64,000 bases of DNA from an uncultured Anaerolineae bacterium (GTDB lineage Bacteria > Chloroflexota > Anaerolineae > Aggregatilineales > Phototrophicaceae), in contig CALKJO010000014.1 in NCBI GenBank assembly GCA_937995825.1, positions 62,001 through 126,000 on the forward strand, read 5' to 3'. Position numbers and translations under genes: made by a program. Positions 60,575-64,000 of the stretch are shown one piece after another; position 1 is the stretch's first letter, and every line of letters begins with the position of its first letter. The notes under the pieces are model-generated. The model ran no database searches and had not been told where the DNA came from. It saw only the letters and a list, made by a program, of their open reading frames with translations.

Positions 60575-61662
60575 GGCGGGCAGCCCTGGCGGCGCTGCTG
60601 GTCGCGCTGCTGCTGATCGCAGGAGCGCCGGTCAGCGCGCAGGACATCCCCCTGCTGACCTATAACCAGCCGACCGGCGGACGGCTGAGCGATGCTGTCC
60701 CGCGCGCGGTTTATGCCTTCGATGCGCTGCGCGGCGAGATCGTCAGTGTTGGGCTGCGCGTTCTGGAGGGCGATCTGCTGCCGGTGCTGGCAGTGGTGGA
60801 CAGCGCGGGCGCGCCGATTGCTGTATCGGAGCGCGCCGCTGGGATCGCCTCCATCCGCATCCCGGCGAGCAAGCGCTATTTTGTGGTGGTCGGGCGCTTC
60901 GGCGGCGAACTGGGGACGACCAGCGGCGCGTTTGCGCTCACGCTGGAGCGCGTCGGCGTCAGTTCGGCGTCGGGCAGCGCGCTGCGCTATGGCGACAGCG
61001 TCATCAACACCATCGACAGCCTGCAGCACCAGTTTTTCTACACCTTCCGGGCGCAGCGCGGCGACCTGATCAGCGCGCGGATGCAGCGGGCATCGGGCAA
61101 CCTCGATCCGTATCTGATCCTGACCGACTCGTCCGGCATCGTGATCGCCGCAAATGACGACATCCCTGGCTCTGGCTCGCTCGATGCGGCGATTGAAGGG
61201 CTGCTGATTCGGCAGGATGGCGTGTATGTGCTGGCAGCGGGGCGCTTCGGCGGCGCAGCCGGCACGACCACCGGCGCATTTGTGCTGACGCTGGAGTCGG
61301 CGGCGCAGAGCGGACTCGGCACGCGCTTCGATGCCGCCATCTCAATCGAATACGGCGCGGTCATCGAAGGCGAGATCACTACCGACCATTCGACTCTCTA
61401 CTACACTTTCACCGGTCAGGCGGGCGATGTGGTCACCATCCGCATGGATCGCATCGGCGGCGCGCTCGATCCGCTGCTGGCGCTGACGAACGCGCGCGCG
61501 CGCGAACTGATCAGCGATGATGACGGTGGGGACGGGCAGAACGCGCTGATCGCGTCGTTTACGCTGCCCGCCGACGGCGAGTATACCATCCTCGCGACCC
61601 GCTATGAGCGCGCGAGCGGGACGACCACCGGACGCTTTCGCCTGACATTGACCCGCGCCTAA
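60571..61662 (+). CDS. exported protein with three PPC-like domains
   Basis: A 363-residue protein with a signal peptide (LAALLVALLLIAGAPVSAQ). Three tandem units of about 110-120 residues resemble bacterial pre-peptidase C-terminal domains, each ending in a G-x-x-x-G-T-T-[ST]-G-x-F motif: RFGGELGTTSGAFALTLE, RFGGAAGTTTGAFVLTLE and RYERASGTTTGRFRLTLT. In other proteins PPC domains sit at the end of secreted proteases, but no protease is attached here. It may be a binding or cell-surface protein. Coupled to surE by a 4-base overlap. Confidence 0.9.
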   Translation: MRRAALAALLVALLLIAGAPVSAQDIPLLTYNQPTGGRLSDAVPRAVYAFDALRGEIVSVGLRVLEGDLLPVLAVVDSAGAPIAVSERAAGIASIRIPASKRYFVVVGRFGGELGTTSGAFALTLERVGVSSASGSALRYGDSVINTIDSLQHQFFYTFRAQRGDLISARMQRASGNLDPYLILTDSSGIVIAANDDIPGSGSLDAAIEGLLIRQDGVYVLAAGRFGGAAGTTTGAFVLTLESAAQSGLGTRFDAAISIEYGAVIEGEITTDHSTLYYTFTGQAGDVVTIRMDRIGGALDPLLALTNARARELISDDDGGDGQNALIASFTLPADGEYTILATRYERASGTTTGRFRLTLTRA

Positions 61663-61719
61663 CCTTTACAACGCGTTCAAAATCGGCTAGGCTCTGCGTG
61701 GTTCAGGGAGTCGATGCCG

Positions 61720-62283
61720 ATGAGTAATTTTGAGCCGCAGCCCCTGCTGGTGCTGGAGACGACCGACCAGATCAAGTGCTTCACCGATCCGCTGCGGATT
61801 CGTGTCCTACGGATTGTGCGCGAGCGCGCCGCCACCAACCAGCAGATCGCCGATGAACTGGGCGAGCCGCACGCCAAAGTGCTGTATCATGTGCGTTTTC
61901 TGCTTGAAGCAGGTCTAGTGAAGCTGGTCGAGCAGCGGATCAGCGGCGGCAACGTGGAGAAATATTACCGCGCCGTTGCCCGTGTCTTTGAGCTGCGTCC
62001 GGCGCAGCAGGACACCGAGACCGACATTGCGCTGATCCATTCGCTGGTGGACACGCTGCGCGATGATCTGATCAGCAGTGCAGTGGTCTACAGCGCCCTC
62101 CCTGTGAAAATTCACCAGTCTCGCGCCTGGCTGACTCCCGAGCGCGCCGCTGACTTTCACGAGCGATTGATCGCGCTGGTCAGCGAGTATTTCAACGACC
62201 ACGCGCCCACCAGCGATCTCAACGCTGTGCCAACGCGCTTCTCCGCCTTCATCTTCCGGGAGGCGGATCAGGATGCATCCTGA
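61720..62283 (+). CDS. ArsR-type winged-helix transcriptional regulator
   Basis: A 187-residue protein. The N-terminal winged helix is clear: TDPLRIRVLRIVRERAATNQ, QIADELGEPHAKVLYHVRFL and LEAGLVKLVEQRISGGNVEK. The HTH_20/ArsR_5 style fits helices that bind DNA as a dimer. The C-terminal 90 residues are helical (DIALIHSLVDTLRDDLISSA) and include no metal-binding Cys pair. GGGAG precedes; ATG 61714 is a close alternative. The 3' end overlaps the convergent small gene by 16 bases. Confidence 0.92.
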   Translation: MSNFEPQPLLVLETTDQIKCFTDPLRIRVLRIVRERAATNQQIADELGEPHAKVLYHVRFLLEAGLVKLVEQRISGGNVEKYYRAVARVFELRPAQQDTETDIALIHSLVDTLRDDLISSAVVYSALPVKIHQSRAWLTPERAADFHERLIALVSEYFNDHAPTSDLNAVPTRFSAFIFREADQDAS

Positions 62284-62687
62284 TTGGTGCGCAGCCGCGC
62301 GGCTGCTGTCACGCCCTCTCTTTCAAGCACCAGGTAAGCATCCTGAAGCGTGCTGACGGTGAAAAAGCGGATGTTCCGCTGGCGATTGCCATAAAACGTG
62401 TGATAGGCGTCGCCGAGCGTCTTGAGCAGCATATTCCTACCGATCACGCTGACGACGGTCTTGAGCGACGGCGGGGCGATGGCGGTCGTCTGCCGTCCAA
62501 TCGAGAGCAGATCGACCGGCACGCTGACGCCAGCGACGTAATTCATGACGCAGTGATACGGCTGATCGCCGATTTCCGCAATAACCTCCTCGACGGCTCG
62601 GCGCAGTTCCACCCAGCCCCATTTGCCAGAGATATCGAGTCGAACCAGGGTGTTTGCGTCGTTTTCCCAGATCACATCAACCGGCAT
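62268..62687 (-). CDS. small STAS/SpoIIAA-like protein, hypothetical
   Basis: A 139-residue soluble alpha/beta protein. It begins VIWENDANTLVRLDISGKWG and includes WVELRRAVEEVIAEIGDQPY and LQDAYLVLEREGVTAAARL. This pattern (strand, W-x-E helix, strand, strand, helix) fits SpoIIAA/STAS-like proteins, but I do not see a clear phospho-Ser site. AGGAGA precedes the ATG. Convergent with the ArsR-type gene, overlapping it by 16 bases. Confidence 0.8.
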   Translation of the reverse strand: MPVDVIWENDANTLVRLDISGKWGWVELRRAVEEVIAEIGDQPYHCVMNYVAGVSVPVDLLSIGRQTTAIAPPSLKTVVSVIGRNMLLKTLGDAYHTFYGNRQRNIRFFTVSTLQDAYLVLEREGVTAAARLRTNQDAS

Positions 62688-62725
62688 GATGTCTCTCCTG
62701 CAGCGCTATCATTGATGCCAGCTCA

Positions 62726-62731
62726 ATTATA
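62726..62731 (-). promoter_or_regulatory. -10 box for the STAS-like gene
   Basis: TATAAT on the minus strand, 39 bases before the ATG at 62687. The region upstream is AT-rich, with another -10-like TATACT farther out. The -35 is not clear. Confidence 0.45.
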
Positions 62732-62808
62732 TAAGGAAATTAAGCATCAGAGTATATCCCAGTTATGAAAAAGGCTTCGTAGAGATCAATTTTATGAAGA
62801 AGAGGGGC

Positions 62809-63300
62809 TTACGATGCGAAGGCAGCGACCGGCTCACCGCCGACCTGCGTCAGCAGCGCGTTCACTTGGCGTCCGATGGCAAACAGACACGAGTCGCGGC
62901 GCGATCCGCGCGCCTGCCAGTCGATCTGAGTGAAGGTCGCCATGCCGAACAGGAGTCGTTCCTGCGGATTCGCGCCGAAAGCGGGGATCAGCTCGCGGGG
63001 AATGTCAGCGGGGCGCAGCAGCCAGGCGATGTGCTGCTCCATCTGCGCGCGGCGGCGCGGATCGTAATCGGGGCAGGCGCTCACCGCCGCCGCAATCGTG
63101 TTGACCGACCGCGCCAGCTCGCCCGTGAGCGGCGGGGCGTTGGGCAGAGCGCGGATGTTGGCGCGCACGGTCGGATCGAGCGTCATCATCTGCGCCGGCG
63201 CATCGTCAGCGGGGGCGGACAGATTGAGCGCGCCGACGATCAGCCCAAGCAGCGCGACAGCGAGCAGGAGCAGCGTGTAAAGGGCGCGTCTAAGTCTCAT
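62809..63300 (-). CDS. membrane-anchored hypothetical protein
   Basis: A 163-residue protein with one N-terminal membrane helix (about 7-27, YTLLLLAVALLGLIVGALNL) and an outer helical domain (TVRANIRALPNAPPLTGELA, RRRAQMEQHIAWLLRPADIP, IDWQARGSRRDSCLFAIGRQ). Two Cys residues could form a disulphide. The start overlaps the end of the cytochrome gene by 11 bases, so it belongs to the same transcript. No family recognised. Confidence 0.82.
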   Translation of the reverse strand: MRLRRALYTLLLLAVALLGLIVGALNLSAPADDAPAQMMTLDPTVRANIRALPNAPPLTGELARSVNTIAAAVSACPDYDPRRRAQMEQHIAWLLRPADIPRELIPAFGANPQERLLFGMATFTQIDWQARGSRRDSCLFAIGRQVNALLTQVGGEPVAAFAS

Positions 63301-63793
63301 TTTTGAGTGAGATCAAGTACAGGTAGAGATTGCGCCCGCCGCTGTCGCTCAAGCGGTTGGTGGAATACTGGTGCGACACGCCAACCGTCCCGCCGGAGCG
63401 CATGAAGGTGATGAACTCCTCCAGCGTCAGCGCCAGCTCATTGAGCGCGCCGCCTTCGACTCCATCGACGCCCTGCCCGGCGTCGCCATGACATTCGGCG
63501 CATCCGAGCGCGATATAGCGATCGAGACCGCGCGCGACAGCGGTCGGCTCCAGGGCGATGGCAGTTGGGGCGGCGGTCACTGTGCTGATGGCGGTCGCGA
63601 TCTGCGGCGCAACCGTCGGCGCGACAAAGGCGAACGTCGGGACATTGACGCGCGGCGGCGTCGCGGCTTCCGCTGTGACCGCCGCCGGAACTGGCGCAGA
63701 GGTTGCTGTTGGCGCATCTGCCGCCGGCGAACATGCCGCCAGCGCGGCGATCAGGATCAGGAAGGGTATGACTCGGCTCATCATTTCACTCAT
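63290..63793 (-). CDS. c-type cytochrome lipoprotein
   Basis: A 167-residue protein with a lipoprotein signal (FLILIAALAAC, lipidated Cys21). An Ala/Pro/Thr-rich linker (about 25-90) leads to a small class I-like cytochrome domain with the haem site CAECH in LGCAECHGDAGQGVDGVEGG. The likely distal Met is in EEFITFMRSGG. The ATG at 63793 lies 3 bases after the permease gene's stop; ATG 63784 is an alternative. A monohaem electron carrier outside the membrane is the most likely role. Other electron-transfer genes are not in the window. Confidence 0.9.
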   Translation of the reverse strand: MSEMMSRVIPFLILIAALAACSPAADAPTATSAPVPAAVTAEAATPPRVNVPTFAFVAPTVAPQIATAISTVTAAPTAIALEPTAVARGLDRYIALGCAECHGDAGQGVDGVEGGALNELALTLEEFITFMRSGGTVGVSHQYSTNRLSDSGGRNLYLYLISLKNET

Positions 63794-63796
63794 GTC

Positions 63797-64000
63797 TCAT
63801 CGTGAACGGGTGGGGTCGAGCGCCTCCTGCAAGCCATCCCCGACGAAGGAAAAGCCGAGCATCGTCAGCGCGACCAGGATCGTTGGGAACAGCGCTAGAT
63901 GATAAAAGACGCGAATGGTGCTGCCAACCGAATTTCCAACCATTTTGCCCCAGCTCGCGGTCGGTTCGGTGATGCCCAGACCGAGAAAGCTCAAGCCCGC
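63797..64000 (-). CDS. ABC transporter permease, DppC/OppC type (3' part, runs off the window)
   Basis: The last 67 codons of a dipeptide/oligopeptide-type permease. [20 protein letters not shown] is the conserved cytoplasmic loop after the EAA motif, and [20 protein letters not shown] then [10 protein letters not shown] is the typical C-terminal helix and tail. The frame is open to the right edge. It lies 3 bases before the cytochrome gene and is likely part of a transporter operon that starts outside the window. Confidence 0.93.
   Translation of the reverse strand, partial: AGLSFLGLGITEPTASWGKMVGNSVGSTIRVFYHLALFPTILVALTMLGFSFVGDGLQEALDPTRSR

Noticed and set aside
1..64000. CRISPR arrays, transposases, phage genes, rRNA genes
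   Set aside because: No regularly spaced direct repeats, transposase or integrase motifs, phage structural genes or rRNA signature sequences were seen on either strand.

Overview
The window looks like chromosomal DNA of a high-GC member of the Chloroflexota, probably Anaerolineae-like. This is inferred from gene content: many exported or membrane-anchored proteins with long Pro/Thr linkers, F420-type luciferase-like oxidoreductases, soluble Hanks-type kinases, FHA, SH3b and PPC proteins, a HrcA/CIRCE-type groESL operon, and no outer-membrane assembly genes. The DNA is densely coding. Most intergenic gaps are under 280 bp and only one exceeds 300 bp (34389-34770). No prophage, insertion sequence or CRISPR array was seen. 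The only RNA gene found is tRNA-Arg(ACG) at 23821-23892 on the minus strand.

Layout. 1-6.1 kb: membrane protein end, CPBP protease, anchored repeat protein, then a tight operon of metallophosphoesterase, DtxR-type regulator and hexapeptide acyltransferase, then a GT9 glycosyltransferase. 6.1-10.9 kb: a Ser/Thr kinase fused to a complete NarL-type response regulator, CinA amidase, and a minus-strand operon of ECF sigma factor, anti-sigma-like membrane protein and bactofilin-like membrane protein. 10.9-21 kb: surface and envelope genes (anchored protein, GT4, parvulin, two tandem paralogous Pro/Thr-rich anchored proteins, a 1230-residue exported protein) and a sugar isomerase-like protein. 21-28 kb: DprA with an HTH protein, FHA protein, tRNA, a SerA plus class V aminotransferase pair, HtrA. 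28-32 kb: cysS-rlmB-frr-uppS. 32-38 kb: GT-C-like membrane protein, LLM oxidoreductase, MBL hydrolase, groES-groEL. 38-49 kb: SH3b lipoprotein, PIN-TRAM protein, TPR protein, LCCL-domain protein, a kinase/membrane protein/lipoprotein operon, an atypical 2-hydroxyacid dehydrogenase, a second LLM oxidoreductase. 49-55 kb: nth followed by three consecutive histidine-kinase-type genes, then a YbjN-like gene. 55-61 kb: prfA-prmC, rho, dusB-like, surE, PPC-repeat protein. 61-64 kb: ArsR-type regulator, three small genes including a cytochrome c lipoprotein, and the end of a DppC-type permease that runs off the window.

Two themes stand out. The first is signalling with unusual architecture: a kinase-receiver-HTH fusion, a non-RD kinase with no membrane segment of its own but a membrane protein and lipoprotein encoded directly after it, and a histidine-kinase trio whose last member lacks the phospho-accepting His. 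The second is a 53-bp promoter-like element present twice (21106-21158 minus, 34679-34731 plus; 41 of 53 positions identical, no gaps), each copy upstream of and co-oriented with a metabolic gene. It suggests a small regulon that I cannot assign to a known regulator. Start codons were often moved inward from the longest reading frame, using Shine-Dalgarno spacing, promoter position or overlap with the neighbouring gene.
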